Origin: Thiorhodovibrio frisius
Lineage (GTDB): Bacteria > Pseudomonadota > Gammaproteobacteria > Chromatiales > Chromatiaceae
DNA length: 64,000 bases
NCBI RefSeq assembly: GCF_033954835.1
Contig: NZ_CP121471.1
Location: forward strand, 1,544,501 to 1,608,500
Reading direction: 5' to 3'
Under the pieces are notes generated by a model. The model had not been told where the DNA came from. It saw only the letters and a program-made list of their open reading frames with translations, and made no database searches. Numbering within the stretch: position 1 is the stretch's first letter; the number at the start of each line of letters is the position of its first letter. Shown here piece by piece: positions 20,189 through 31,213 of this stretch. Both the position numbers and the translations under genes were made by a program.

Positions 20189-20883
20189 TGCGGGTGCTGC
20201 TGATCGATGACCATGCGCTCTTTCGCGTCGGCCTGCTGGAGTTGCTTGAGCGCCGTGGCATTGAGGTCATAGACGCAGTCGGCGACTGGGAAGTCGGCCT
20301 GCGCCTGGCGCGCGATTGCGGTCCGGACGTGGTGCTGCTCGATCTGCGCATGCCGGTGATGGGCGGGATCGATGTGCTTAAGCGCATGCGCGCCGAGGGC
20401 ATTGAACGGCGCGTGGCCATGCTGACCACCAGTACCGATGAGCGCGACCTGATCGGCTCTCTTCAAGCGGGAGCCAACGGCTATCTGCTAAAGGACATGG
20501 AACCGGACGAGTTGGTCGCCGCATTGCGCGATATCCTTGCCGGCGAAACTGTGGTGGCGAAAGAATTAACCGGCGTGCTGGCGCGCGCGGTGCGCGATGA
20601 GAACACCACGCCGGTGAAAGAACCGCGCTTTTCCGATCTGACCCCACGCGAGATGGAAATTCTCTGCCAGCTTGCGGCCGGGCTCAGCAACAAAGCCATC
20701 GCGCGCGAACTTGGCATCAGCGACGGCACCGTGAAGCTGCATGTTAAAGCCATTCTGCGCAAGCTCGAGGTGCGCTCGCGGGTCGAGGCGGCGGTGATCG
20801 CGGTGGAACGTGGCCTGTGTGCAGAGACCTCGTCAAAGCCGGGTGCTGATGCAATTGCCGGTCTTTCCCGCAGTCATAGCTGA
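20188..20883 (+). CDS. NarL/FixJ-family response regulator
   Basis: A 231-residue two-component regulator. The receiver domain (1-120) shows the acidic pair in LLIDDHALF, the phospho-acceptor Asp near residue 52 in LLDLRMP, the Thr of MLTTSTDE and the Lys of LLKDMEPDE. The C-terminal LuxR-type helix-turn-helix (about 150-215) contains LTPREMEILCQLAAGLSNKAIARELGISDGTVKLHV. It overlaps the upstream kinase gene, so the pair forms one system. The DNA targets are unknown; the adjacent rhodanese gene, 30 bp downstream, may be one. Confidence 0.93.
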   Translation: MRVLLIDDHALFRVGLLELLERRGIEVIDAVGDWEVGLRLARDCGPDVVLLDLRMPVMGGIDVLKRMRAEGIERRVAMLTTSTDERDLIGSLQAGANGYLLKDMEPDELVAALRDILAGETVVAKELTGVLARAVRDENTTPVKEPRFSDLTPREMEILCQLAAGLSNKAIARELGISDGTVKLHVKAILRKLEVRSRVEAAVIAVERGLCAETSSKPGADAIAGLSRSHS

Positions 20884-20913
20884 AGCAATCATTAATGAAC
20901 ACCTATTTGGACG

Positions 20914-21387
20914 ATGAAAAAATTTATTGAACTCATTCAGCACTGTCTGACCGACGTGCGCGAGATCATGCCCTGGGATCTCGAAGAACGATTGCAGGAA
21001 AATCCGCAGATGCTGATTCTCGACGTGCGCGAGCCGGATGAATTCGACGCCATGCACATTGTCGGCTCCATCCATGTGCCGCGCGGCATTCTGGAGTCGG
21101 CCTGCGAATGGGACTATGAGGAGACGGTGCCCGAGTTGGTGCAGGCGCGTGATCGGGAAATCGTGGTGGTGTGCCGCTCTGGAAATCGCAGCGTGCTGGC
21201 GGCCCACTCGATGCAAGTGCTGGGTTACACCAATGTGGTCTCGCTACAGACCGGCCTGAGCGGGTGGAAAGACTATGAGCAGCCGCTGGTGAATGGCGCC
21301 GGCGAGGATGTCGACCTCGATGACGCCGATGTGTATTTTACACCCCGGGTGCGCCCGGAGCAGCTCAAGCCGCGTTCGGGCAACTGA
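20914..21387 (+). CDS. Rhodanese-domain sulfurtransferase
   Basis: A 157-residue single-domain rhodanese. Residues about 25-125 contain LILDVREPDEFDAMHIVGSIHVPRG and the active-site loop CRSGNRS with the sulfur-carrying Cys. No signal peptide is present, so it is cytoplasmic. A C-terminal acidic tail (about 128-157, GEDVDLDDADVYF) extends beyond the fold. It follows the two-component pair by 30 bp and ends next to a 15-bp tandem repeat. In sulfur-oxidising bacteria such proteins carry sulfane sulfur; a role as sulfur sensor or donor here is inference. Confidence 0.88.
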   Translation: MKKFIELIQHCLTDVREIMPWDLEERLQENPQMLILDVREPDEFDAMHIVGSIHVPRGILESACEWDYEETVPELVQARDREIVVVCRSGNRSVLAAHSMQVLGYTNVVSLQTGLSGWKDYEQPLVNGAGEDVDLDDADVYFTPRVRPEQLKPRSGN

Positions 21388-21389
21388 TG

Positions 21390-21434
21390 GCTAGCCAAGA
21401 TACTGCTAGCCGAGATACTGCTAGCCGAGATACT
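21390..21434. repeat. Three tandem copies of a 15-bp unit between convergent genes
   Basis: GCTAGCCAAGATACT, then GCTAGCCGAGATACT twice, run head to tail at 21390-21404, 21405-21419 and 21420-21434. The last copy supplies the final codons and stop of the minus-strand NDUFA9-like gene; the first two fall after the rhodanese stop. Confidence 0.9.
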
Positions 21435-22338
21435 TTAGCGCAGCGGTATTGAAGGGCGCGGGCCTGATGCCAAGCCGGCTGAAGCCGTCCTCAGTGCAGC
21501 AGTTACCGACGACCAGCATTTTGAGCTGATCGCGGGTCACAGGAAACCACTGAAAGCGCTCCATCACGGCGGCTATCGGGGCAATTAGCATGACCGGTGC
21601 CGGCAGCATGGTCTTCTTCTTGCCGCTTGCCGCAGCGATGGTGGTCAGTATCTCCTTCCAACTCACCTCGCTCGGGCCGCAGAGCGCATAGGTCTGCCCG
21701 ATGGTGTCAGCGCCTGTGAGCGCGGTGGCGAAGGCTGCGGCCACATCCTCTACCCAAACCGGCCCGAGCTTGAACTGCCCGGCCTTGAGCGGCAGCAGGC
21801 CCTGGTAAAATAGCGGCGCCGGAACCGGGCCGTCGATCAGTTCGGCCTTGAGCTGGCTGCAGAACTCCATGCGCCCATTGGGTTCGCCGAAGATCACCGA
21901 GGGGCGGAAAATGCTCCACTCGAGCCCGGAGTCTTTGAGCGCAGCCTCGGCTTGGAGCTTGGTGCGTTGATAAGGTGTCTCGCCAGCATCAATCCCATTG
22001 GCGCTCATCAGCAGGAAACGCGCGACGCCTGCCGCTTTTGCGGCGGCGATGCTGCGCTCGACTCCCTGGAACTGTAGCAGTTCGAAGGTGATGCCCGCAG
22101 CTGCGTTCTCGCGCAGCAGGCCAACCAGATAGATCACTGCATCGCTCCCCGCGATGCAGCTGCGCAGGCTGTCGGGGTCTTCAAGCCGGCCTTCAATCCG
22201 GGTGCATTGGGGGTGTTCGGGCGCCTTCGCGCCGCTGCCCGGGCGCACCAGCAGCCTCAGATGATGGCCGTCCGCCAGTAGTCGATCAACAACCGCCTGG
22301 CCGACAAAGCCAGTACCGCCGATGATGGAAATATTCAT
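21421..22338 (-). CDS. NAD(P)-binding protein of the NDUFA9-like SDR family
   Basis: A 305-residue atypical short-chain dehydrogenase. The N-terminal Rossmann motif IIGGTGFVGQAVVDRLL binds NAD(P), and the later YLVGLLREN, FLLMSANG and PYQRTKLQAE blocks are typical of the group related to complex I subunit NDUFA9. Members are often annotated as complex I NDUFA9 subunit family proteins, but a role in complex I is not shown in bacteria. The gene stands alone on the minus strand; its last codons lie in a tandem repeat. Confidence 0.82.
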   Translation of the reverse strand: MNISIIGGTGFVGQAVVDRLLADGHHLRLLVRPGSGAKAPEHPQCTRIEGRLEDPDSLRSCIAGSDAVIYLVGLLRENAAAGITFELLQFQGVERSIAAAKAAGVARFLLMSANGIDAGETPYQRTKLQAEAALKDSGLEWSIFRPSVIFGEPNGRMEFCSQLKAELIDGPVPAPLFYQGLLPLKAGQFKLGPVWVEDVAAAFATALTGADTIGQTYALCGPSEVSWKEILTTIAAASGKKKTMLPAPVMLIAPIAAVMERFQWFPVTRDQLKMLVVGNCCTEDGFSRLGIRPAPFNTAALKYLG

Positions 22339-22713
22339 GGATGAAGCTCCGAAGCCGCGATGGATAGGGCAGAAATGCCGTCAGTCGATTGGCGATTCAA
22401 GTGATGGCTGAACTGGCGAGCGTTGGTCGGTATACCTGATCCTGTTCTGCCTCGTTAGAATCGAGCCTACTGGCAGAAGCATCTGCTCGGCGCGGGTAAC
22501 TTCGTGACCGGGCCGCTGATGGTAGATTGGGGTGCAAAAAATGGAAATTCGCCTTTTGGTGAACTTTGATGCAAAATGCCGGGTCGGAATAGGCGGCATG
22601 GGCCGCTTTTCCGTCTTAAGGCAAGCCCTGGGGCCTGGTTGCCCCAACGGCCCATGAAATTTTGTCGCGCACCGGCGCGACTTCAAGTCTACAGCTAGTT
22701 TAGGAGATGACAA
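22339..22713. other. Intergenic region upstream of the HiPIP gene
   Basis: 375 bp without a convincing gene. Near its right end two hairpins precede the HiPIP start: GGGGC/GCCCC around 22630-22645, and a 7-bp stem GTCGCGC-accg-GCGCGAC at 22664-22681. They lie in the presumed leader and may affect transcript stability. A good ribosome site (TTTAGGAGATGACAA) lies just before the ATG. No clear promoter was identified. Confidence 0.5.
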
Positions 22714-23058
22714 ATGTCCGATAAGCCAATGAATCAAAGCCGTCGTGATGCTGTCAAGGTGGTTCTCGGTGGTCTCGCGACCGTTCCGTTGATGAACCTC
22801 GTCGGCATGGCGGCCGCGCAGGCCGAGGAATTGCCGCATCTTGATCCGGCCACCAATCAAATGGCGGCCCAGCTGAAGTACGTTGAGGATGCCACCGCAG
22901 CGACGGAGCGCAAGACGGACGCGGATCACTGCGCCAATTGCATGTTCCAGATGCCGGAAAGTGCTGATGCATACATTCCCTGCACCTTGTTCACTGGGTT
23001 CTCCGTGAACCGGAATGGCTGGTGCTCCTCGTATTCTCCTAGGCCGGCCGCTTCCTGA
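22714..23058 (+). CDS. hip: High-potential iron-sulfur protein (HiPIP)
   Basis: A periplasmic electron carrier of 114 residues that reduces the photosynthetic reaction centre in many purple bacteria. A Tat signal (SRRDAVKVVLGGLA, cleavage expected near AAAQA-E at residue 37) shows export of the folded cluster protein. Cys73, Cys76, Cys90 and Cys104 (C-X2-C-X13-C-X13-C) bind the 4Fe-4S cluster, and the end NGWCSSY is typical. It is a single-gene unit with a strong ribosome site. This gene is the main pointer to a Chromatiaceae host. Confidence 0.95.
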   Translation: MSDKPMNQSRRDAVKVVLGGLATVPLMNLVGMAAAQAEELPHLDPATNQMAAQLKYVEDATAATERKTDADHCANCMFQMPESADAYIPCTLFTGFSVNRNGWCSSYSPRPAAS

Positions 23059-23359
23059 TCCGTCTCGCGGATCTTTGGCTGAGAAGCGCGGGCGGCATCC
23101 TCTACCGATACCGCCCGCGTCTATGCGTGCCGGAAAATGCCGTTTCTGGCGTTTGGTTTGCCTTCAAGCCCTTATTCGCCTAACTGCGAGTTCCCAACCC
23201 GCTTTTTGAACTGCCAGCTGCGGACATCTGGCCTCTGCTAGTTTGTTTCCCGTTTGACTGGGCACGCAGATCGCAGCGGCCTGTGCGTGATGCAATGCCG
23301 TGCTCGCGGCATGCGTCTGATCTGTGTCATCCGTTTTTCTTTCCGTGACAGGCTCCAAA
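23059..23359. other. Intergenic region downstream of HiPIP
   Basis: About 300 bp that hold the stem-loop at 23087-23119 and otherwise no supported gene. The in-frame extension upstream of the membrane protein (an ATG at 23324) lacks a better ribosome site than the chosen start. Confidence 0.4.
23087..23119 (+). terminator. Stem-loop after HiPIP, possible terminator
   Basis: A perfect 9-bp stem CGCGGGCGG / CCGCCCGCG encloses a 15-nt loop, 29 bp after the HiPIP stop. No T run follows, so it may be a transcript 3'-end protector or a Rho-assisted end rather than an intrinsic terminator. Confidence 0.5.
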
Positions 23360-24151
23360 ATGACAACCGCAACCTATGCCGCAGGTGCACCGGAGAAGCG
23401 CCACCTGCTGCTTCGTGCGCTGATTTGGGCCATCATCGGCGTCATTTACGCGCCGCTGTTCGTGGCACTCCAAGACCTTTTTCTCCTGACGAATCTTGGC
23501 CCCTGGGCCTTGGTGCCTGCTGCGGCCCTTGCGGGTGGCGCGGGTGCCATGCTCTACGGTGCGCGCCAGGTGGCCATTGCCGCGAGCCTAGTCGGGGTGT
23601 CGACCGGGTCGATAATATTGCTGATTCCTGGCGCTGCCACGGAACTTTGGCAGCCGGCGCTGGCTGGACTGGTGGCCGGCGTTGTTGGCGGTTTGTTTGT
23701 GAGTTTTCCCAGTATTTGTACTTCTCATGTGGTGGCAAAGGCGGTGACAGGCATCGTCTCGGGGGCCTTGTGCGGCGCTTTGCTGGCGTTGGCGGCACCC
23801 TATGTTCCTTTGGTGCGGTTCGAGATTGTCACCGTGGCATTTTTGGTCTCGGTCAATGGTGTTCTCTATGTCGTGACCATTCAGCCCTGGGTTCGCCTAC
23901 TGGCCCGGATTGACGCAGTAGACAATCGCTGGAAAGAGGCATTGGTGATCGGTGTGGTTTCCATGCTCACCGCCGCGAGCGTTTGGATTGTGTCAAAGTC
24001 GATCGCGGGCGATGTGTCGAGCCCAATGGCCATGGCGCTGATGGCCTTGCCGGACCGGTTGCCGGGTACGCTAATGGCGGGCGCTGTCGCCGGCGCCATC
24101 ACGGGCGGGCTGCTCGAGATTTTCCGTTTTCGCTGGGTCTTTGACGTTTAG
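23360..24151 (+). CDS. Polytopic membrane protein of unknown function
   Basis: A protein of 263 residues with about 7-8 hydrophobic spans and Gly/Ala-rich helices (for example AALAGGAGAMLYGARQVAIAASLVG and TLMAGAVAGAITGGLLEIF). I do not recognise the family. Two halves of similar design (Gly-rich helix pairs) suggest internal duplication, which is only an impression. The start at 23360 (MTTATYAAG) is preferred over an in-frame ATG at 23324 because the extra residues (SSVFLSVTGSK) look non-conserved; the ribosome site is weak in both cases. It lies between HiPIP and rlmE with gaps on both sides, so no operon partner helps. Confidence 0.7.
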   Translation: MTTATYAAGAPEKRHLLLRALIWAIIGVIYAPLFVALQDLFLLTNLGPWALVPAAALAGGAGAMLYGARQVAIAASLVGVSTGSIILLIPGAATELWQPALAGLVAGVVGGLFVSFPSICTSHVVAKAVTGIVSGALCGALLALAAPYVPLVRFEIVTVAFLVSVNGVLYVVTIQPWVRLLARIDAVDNRWKEALVIGVVSMLTAASVWIVSKSIAGDVSSPMAMALMALPDRLPGTLMAGAVAGAITGGLLEIFRFRWVFDV

Positions 24152-24244
24152 CGCGATGACGGGTCAGGGTTTTTCCTTAGCTTGCGCCGCCCGGCGTGGT
24201 TGAGGGATCAATCACCGCTTTCTTGGAGGGTCGGTTCAAGCACA

Positions 24245-24892
24245 ATGGCGGTGCGAAGCAAAAGCAGCCAGCGCTGGCTTGAGCGCCAGCGTCGTGACCC
24301 CTATGTCAAGCAGGCGCAATCCGAGGGTTATCGCTCGCGGGCTGCCTATAAGTTCCTGGAAATCGACGCGAAAGACCGGCTGCTGCGCCCGGGAATGCGG
24401 GTGCTTGACCTGGGCGCTGCCCCAGGCGGCTGGTCACAGGTTCTGGCGGCTGGTGTTGGGAGTCGTGGGCAGGTGATTGCACTTGACCTGTTGCCGATGG
24501 ACCCTGTGCCGGGCGTGGTTTTTATTCAGGGGGATTTCACCGAGGATGAGCCCCTGGAACGGATCCATGCGGCTCTGAATGGAGAATTTGTTGACCTTGT
24601 GCTTTCCGACATGGCCCCAAATATCTCGGGAATGCGGGCGGTGGATCAACCGCGCTCAGTGCATCTTTGCGAGTTGGCACTGGACTTGGCAACCAGAGTG
24701 CTGCAATCTGGCGGTCATCTGGTGATCAAGGCGTTTCATGGCGAAGGGTTTGACCAACTGGTGCGCGAATTGCGACGCTGTTTCGAGCGGGTCGTCACGC
24801 GCAAGCCAGACGCCTCGCGGGCCAACAGCCGTGAAACCTATCTGGTTGCCACGGGTTTTCGCTCAGCATGCCGATCGCCGGTTCGGGGTTGA
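24245..24892 (+). CDS. rlmE: 23S rRNA 2'-O-methyltransferase RlmE (FtsJ)
   Basis: A 215-residue SAM-dependent enzyme that methylates U2552 of 23S rRNA. The SAM motif [15 protein letters not shown], the [11 protein letters not shown] block and [14 protein letters not shown] are diagnostic. The catalytic K-D-K-E set is expected at [21 protein letters not shown] and SRETYLV, all present. An in-frame ATG at 24182 would add 21 unrelated residues; [15 protein letters not shown] matches the family start. The gene precedes ftsH, the standard order, but 200 bp of repeat-containing DNA lies between them. Confidence 0.95.
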   Translation: MAVRSKSSQRWLERQRRDPYVKQAQSEGYRSRAAYKFLEIDAKDRLLRPGMRVLDLGAAPGGWSQVLAAGVGSRGQVIALDLLPMDPVPGVVFIQGDFTEDEPLERIHAALNGEFVDLVLSDMAPNISGMRAVDQPRSVHLCELALDLATRVLQSGGHLVIKAFHGEGFDQLVRELRRCFERVVTRKPDASRANSRETYLVATGFRSACRSPVRG

Positions 24893-24936
24893 TTCCCTAA
24901 GGGTCATCAAGCGAATTCTCCGGCAGCTGATATCAT

Positions 24937-25050
24937 CGATGAGGTGTGAAGCCTCGGCGATGAGGTGTGAAGCTCTGGATAGCGGGCTGACGGGTCGGGC
25001 TGATCGACGACGGGTCGGGCTGATCGACGACGGGTCGGGCTGATCGACAA
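24937..25050. repeat. Two sets of short tandem repeats between rlmE and ftsH
   Basis: A 21-bp unit CGATGAGGTGTGAAGCctcgg occurs twice (24937-24957, 24958-24978). A 20-bp unit CGGGTCGGGCTGATCGACGA occurs three times (24991-25010, 25011-25030, 25031-25050, the last with one change). They fill the leader in front of ftsH. No spacer structure of a CRISPR array is present. Confidence 0.9.
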
Positions 25051-25092
25051 GGTGTCCGGCAATGCTGGACAAATTTTGGAGAGACTGTGTCT

Positions 25093-27029
<1,937 letters not shown>

Positions 27030-27033
<4 letters not shown>

Positions 27034-27845
27034 CGCTCGATCTCACTCAGCCCTCTGTCATGGGCGTGCTCAATGTCACGCCCGATTCCTTCTCTGATGG
27101 CGGGCGCTACGCCCAGATAGATGCCGCCTGCGCGCACGCGCAGGCTATGACCGAGGCCGGGGCGAAAATCATCGATATCGGCGGCGAGTCAACCCGGCCC
27201 GGCGCTGCCGTTGTCGCCGCGGCCGAGCAGCTTGATCGCGTCATCCCGGTAATTGAACGCATCGCGCCCACCCTGGGCGCGGTGATTTCTATCGACACCT
27301 CCGATCCTGTTGTGATGCGCGAGGCCGTCGGTGCTGGTGCCGGCATCATTAACGACATTCGCGCCCTGCGCGAGCCTGGTGCCATGGCCACGGCCGTCGA
27401 GTTGCAAGTCCCTGTCGTGCTGATGCACATGCGCGGCGACCCCGCGACCATGCAGCAGAACCCGGATTACGACGATGTGGTGGCCGAGGTGGCGGGATTT
27501 TTGCGCGCGCGGCTGAAGGCTGCTGAAGATGCTGGCATGGCGAGGGATAATCTTCTGATCGACCCCGGATTTGGTTTCGGCAAGCGCTTGGAGCATAATT
27601 TGGCGCTTTTGGCGGGGCTTAACTCCTTGCTTGCACTAGGCGCGCCGGTGCTGGTTGGGCTGTCGCGCAAGTCCATGCTGGGCGCCCTGACCGGTGCCGA
27701 GCTGGGCGAGCGTATGCCAGCGGGGCTCGCGGCAGCCGTCATGGCGGTGGAGCGCGGGGCCGCCATTGTGCGCACCCATGATGTCGCAGCGACTGTGCAA
27801 GCGCTCAAGCTGGTACAGGCTGTGCGGCTGGCTGGAAAGCCGTGA
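27030..27845 (+). CDS. folP: Dihydropteroate synthase
   Basis: A 271-residue enzyme of folate synthesis that joins p-aminobenzoate to dihydropterin pyrophosphate; it is the sulfonamide target. The sequence carries [35 protein letters not shown] and [15 protein letters not shown]. The TTG start at 27030 overlaps the ftsH stop; the [14 protein letters not shown] context fits the usual N terminus, so a later ATG (27060) is less likely. It lies in the conserved order ftsH-folP-glmM. Confidence 0.95.
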
Positions 27846-27919
27846 TCGCGGGTTATTGTCTTTGATCTGCGGGCCCCCGTTACAGATTCACCAACAGGCT
27901 TCAATCTCGACCCAAACGC

Positions 27920-29260
27920 ATGCGAAAGTATTTCGGAACCGATGGTATTCGCGGTCGCGTAGGCGACCCCAGCGTCAGCCCGGATTTTGTGCTCAAACTG
28001 GGCTGGGCTGCCGGACGCGTTTTAGCACGCCATGGCAACGGCCGCAAGGTGCTGATCGGCAAGGACACGCGAATTTCTGGCTATATGTTTGAGTCCGCCC
28101 TAGAGGCGGGGCTGGTGGCGGCGGGGTTGGATATCCGGCTGCTTGGACCGATGCCAACGCCGGGCGTGGCCTATTTGACCCGTACCCTGCGTGCCTTGGC
28201 GGGCATTGTCATCACCGCGTCCCACAATCCGTATGAGGACAATGGCATTAAGTTTTTCTCCGGCGCTGGGGATAAGCTGCCCGATGACACCGAGCTGGCA
28301 ATCGAGGACGAACTCGAACTCCCGCTCGAGGCGGTCCCGGCGAGCGCGCTTGGCAAAGCCAAGCGGGTCGAGGATGCAAGCGGGCGCTACATCGAGTTCT
28401 GCAAGAGTACGGTGCCCTCGTGGTTCTCGTTAAATGGGCTGCGAATTGTGATCGATTGCGCCCATGGCGCTACCTATAATATTGCTCCGTTCGTGTTTGA
28501 GGAACTCGGTGGCGAGATTATCAGCCTTGGCGTTGAGCCGGATGGCTTCAATATCAACCGTGCGGTCGGATCATTGCATCCCGAGATTTTGCAGCAGGCG
28601 GTCAAGCGCGAGCAAGCCGATCTTGGCATTGCTTTCGATGGTGACGGGGATCGGGTGCTGATGGTAGATGCCGACGGGCGGCTGATCGATGGCGACTTGA
28701 TGCTTTACCTGATTGCCAAGTCCCGCCAGCAGGCTGGCTGTCTGAAAGGCCCCGTGGTGGGCACCCTGATGAGTAATCTGGCGCTGGAGCAGGCCCTACA
28801 GCGACTTGGCATCGACTTCGCCCGCGTCAAGGTCGGTGATCGCTACATCATGGAGCGGCTCAAGGCCGATGATGGCATTCTTGGCGGGGAGCCCTCGGGT
28901 CATATTATCTGTCGGGACCGCACCTCGACCGGCGATGGCATTATTGCGGCCTTGCAGGTGTTGGCCGCGCTCGCAGTCTCGGAGCAAAGCCTGGCTGAGG
29001 CCGCGAGCGCGGTGGCACAGTATCCGCAGGTGTTGATCAATCTGCGCCTGGAGCGCCGGGTGGATGTCATGGCGCTGCCTGGTGTGCAGCGTGCGGTGCG
29101 TGCAGTGGAGGAGCGCCTGGGCGAACAAGGACGGGTGCTGTTGCGCCCATCCGGTACCGAGCCCGTGGTGCGGGTAATGGTGGAAGGACGCGATAGCGAT
29201 CAGGTCGAACAGATGGCGGCCGAGCTGGCCGACAGCGTGCGCGAACAAGTGGGTGCCTAA
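27920..29260 (+). CDS. glmM: Phosphoglucosamine mutase
   Basis: A 446-residue enzyme that converts glucosamine-6-phosphate to glucosamine-1-phosphate for UDP-GlcNAc and hence peptidoglycan and lipid A. The catalytic serine is in [13 protein letters not shown], the metal loop is [12 protein letters not shown], the sugar loop is GGEPSGHI, and the phosphate-binding loop is [12 protein letters not shown]. The N terminus [11 protein letters not shown] is invariant in the family. It follows folP by 74 bp. Length is standard. Confidence 0.97.
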   Translation: MRKYFGTDGIRGRVGDPSVSPDFVLKLGWAAGRVLARHGNGRKVLIGKDTRISGYMFESALEAGLVAAGLDIRLLGPMPTPGVAYLTRTLRALAGIVITASHNPYEDNGIKFFSGAGDKLPDDTELAIEDELELPLEAVPASALGKAKRVEDASGRYIEFCKSTVPSWFSLNGLRIVIDCAHGATYNIAPFVFEELGGEIISLGVEPDGFNINRAVGSLHPEILQQAVKREQADLGIAFDGDGDRVLMVDADGRLIDGDLMLYLIAKSRQQAGCLKGPVVGTLMSNLALEQALQRLGIDFARVKVGDRYIMERLKADDGILGGEPSGHIICRDRTSTGDGIIAALQVLAALAVSEQSLAEAASAVAQYPQVLINLRLERRVDVMALPGVQRAVRAVEERLGEQGRVLLRPSGTEPVVRVMVEGRDSDQVEQMAAELADSVREQVGA

Positions 29261-29340
29261 GCTAAGCCGGGCGAAGGTCGACCCACTGAACGGATATACC
29301 GAAACTCTTTGGAATTTGGGCTCGTTCTGGGCCGTTACCC

Positions 29341-29381
29341 GACCTAAAACCGAAAACCATTAGTTTGCGATTGGTATAACC
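29341..29381 (+). repeat. Diverged third copy of the 42.3-kb/44.0-kb dispersed repeat
   Basis: The stretch beginning GACCTAAAACCGAAAAC and running into TTGGTATAACCA resembles the repeat at 42331-42400 (AAAACAGAAAACGCATT... TTGGTTATAC), with small gaps. It lies just upstream of the NSS transporter gene. Confidence 0.45.
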
Positions 29382-29406
29382 ACAATTTTCGGCGGAGCAG
29401 ACAACC

Positions 29407-30777
29407 ATGGCAACTTCAACCAGCATCCATGGCATGTGGTCATCGCGTTTTGCCTTTATCCTGGCGGCCAGTGGCTCGGCGGTCGGCCTCGGCAATATCT
29501 GGCGCTTTCCCTATACCGCCGGCGAGTATGGCGGCGGCGCCTTTGTGCTGGTGTATCTGCTGTGCGTGGGGATGATCGGGATTCCCATCATGATGGCTGA
29601 GGTCATGCTTGGGCGGCGCGGGCGCCAGAGCCCCATCAACACCATGCGCGCTCTTGCGCAGGCCCAGGCTGCACCCAAAGTCTGGCAGTTTGTCGGCTGG
29701 CTCGGAATTCTCTCAGGGTTTCTGATTCTGTCTTTCTATAGTGTGGTGGCCGGGTGGACGCTGGCCTATATGTTGCGTGCTGGCATGGGGGGCTTTGCGG
29801 GGATTGACGCCGCCGCCTCGAGCCAGGTGTTCTCCAGCCTCATTGCCGATCCCTGGCAACTCTTGCTGTGGCACAGCGTTTTCATGGTGATGGTCGCGCT
29901 GGTGGTGGCGCGCGGTGTATCCGGCGGTCTGGAGCAGGCGGTGCGCTTTCTGATGCCGGCGCTCTTTGCGCTCTTGCTAGTGATGGTGGTCTATGCGGCC
30001 ACCCAGAGCGGTGCCTTTGTTCAGGGGCTTGAGTACCTGTTCCGTCCGGATTTTGCCGAGTTCCAGGGCCGCGCTGGCGAGGCGATTCTCAGCGCCATGG
30101 GTCAGGCGTTTTTCAGCCTGAGCTTAGGCATGGGGGCCATCATGATGTACGGCTCCTATCTTAGCAGCCAGGCGTCTATCACTCAGAATGTTGTCATTAT
30201 CGCGGGCATGGATACCCTAGTGGCCCTGCTTGCGGGCATGGCTATCTTCCCGATTGTGTTGGCCAATGGTCTCGCCCCCGGCAGTGGCCCGGGCCTGATC
30301 TTTGAGACTCTGCCGATTGCCTTTGGGCAAATGCCTGGCGGGCAATTTTTTGCGGTGTTGTTCTTCTTGCTACTCCTGTTTGCTGCCTGGACCTCGGCGA
30401 TTTCCCTGCTTGAGCCGCTGACGGCCTGGCTGGTTGAAAACCGTGGCTGGCAGCGGCCGGTTGCCGCCGCGATTGGTACCGGGCTGATCTGGTTGTTGGG
30501 TATCGCCTGTCTGTTGTCGCTCAATCTTTGGTCCGATATCACGCTGTTTGGAAAGGGCTTTTTTGATTTTTTCGACTATGCCACATCGAATGTGCTGTTG
30601 CCAATTGGCGGTGTGCTCATCGCTGTTTTTGCCGGCTGGGTGCTGAGCCGGCAGGTCACGGCCGCAGAACTGATGGGCGGCGAACGCCGCGGCTACCTTT
30701 TGTGGCGCTTCCTGATTCGCTATATCTCGCCGGTTGGCGTAACCATTGTTTTTCTCAATGCCATTGGATTGATTTAA
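29407..30777 (+). CDS. Sodium-dependent transporter, NSS/SNF family
   Basis: A 456-residue, 11-12-span inner-membrane symporter of the neurotransmitter:sodium symporter family. The signature WSSRFAFILAASGSAVGLGNIWRFPY in TM1 holds the sodium and substrate contacts, followed by GGGAFVLVYLLCVGMIGIPIMMAEVMLGR. Bacterial relatives take up amino acids such as tryptophan, tyrosine, leucine or alanine; the substrate cannot be told. It begins at ATG 29407 with GGCGGAGCAG upstream. ratA starts 1 bp after its stop, so it may be read together with the ratA-rnfH pair. Confidence 0.92.
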   Translation: MATSTSIHGMWSSRFAFILAASGSAVGLGNIWRFPYTAGEYGGGAFVLVYLLCVGMIGIPIMMAEVMLGRRGRQSPINTMRALAQAQAAPKVWQFVGWLGILSGFLILSFYSVVAGWTLAYMLRAGMGGFAGIDAAASSQVFSSLIADPWQLLLWHSVFMVMVALVVARGVSGGLEQAVRFLMPALFALLLVMVVYAATQSGAFVQGLEYLFRPDFAEFQGRAGEAILSAMGQAFFSLSLGMGAIMMYGSYLSSQASITQNVVIIAGMDTLVALLAGMAIFPIVLANGLAPGSGPGLIFETLPIAFGQMPGGQFFAVLFFLLLLFAAWTSAISLLEPLTAWLVENRGWQRPVAAAIGTGLIWLLGIACLLSLNLWSDITLFGKGFFDFFDYATSNVLLPIGGVLIAVFAGWVLSRQVTAAELMGGERRGYLLWRFLIRYISPVGVTIVFLNAIGLI

Positions 30778-30778
30778 C

Positions 30779-31213
30779 GTGCCAGTTATCAAGAAAAGTG
30801 CGCTCGTGCGCCATTCAGCTGACGATATGTTTCAGCTTGTCGCCGACGTGGAGGGCTATCCCAAGTTTTTGCCCTGGTGTCATGCGACCCAGCTGCTGTC
30901 GCGAACGGAGGATGAAATCTGCGGTCGCATCGAGGTCTCGCGCCTGGGTATTCATCAGGCCTTTTCCACCTGCAATCGCATCGACCCGCCGTATCGGATG
31001 GATATCAACTTGAAAGACGGACCCTTTCGCAAGCTCACCGGCGGCTGGGTGTTCACCCCGCTGCGCGAGGATGCCTGCAAGGTGGAACTGGAGCTGGAGT
31101 TTGAGTTCTCCGGGCGGATGATCGACCGTGCCTTTGGTGCCGTTTTTGGCCAGATCGCCGGCTCGCTGGTCGATGCCTTTTGCAAACGAGCCGATGAGGT
31201 GCATGGTGTCTAA
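30779..31213 (+). CDS. ratA: RatA/Coq10-family START-domain protein
   Basis: A 144-residue START-like domain protein, homologous to E. coli RatA (YfjG) and eukaryotic Coq10, which binds ubiquinone. Motifs KKSALVRHSADDMFQLVADVEGYPKFLPWC and GAVFGQIAGSLVDAFCKRADEVHG are typical. The start is GTG at 30779. Both the ribosome-antiassociation role reported for E. coli and a quinone-related role are possible; in this lineage the quinone role seems at least as likely. It overlaps rnfH by 11 bp, a conserved pairing. Confidence 0.9.
   Translation: MPVIKKSALVRHSADDMFQLVADVEGYPKFLPWCHATQLLSRTEDEICGRIEVSRLGIHQAFSTCNRIDPPYRMDINLKDGPFRKLTGGWVFTPLREDACKVELELEFEFSGRMIDRAFGAVFGQIAGSLVDAFCKRADEVHGV

Noticed and set aside
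24991-25050. CRISPR-like repeat array before ftsH
   Set aside because: The 20-bp units are directly adjacent with no spacers and no cas genes are present.
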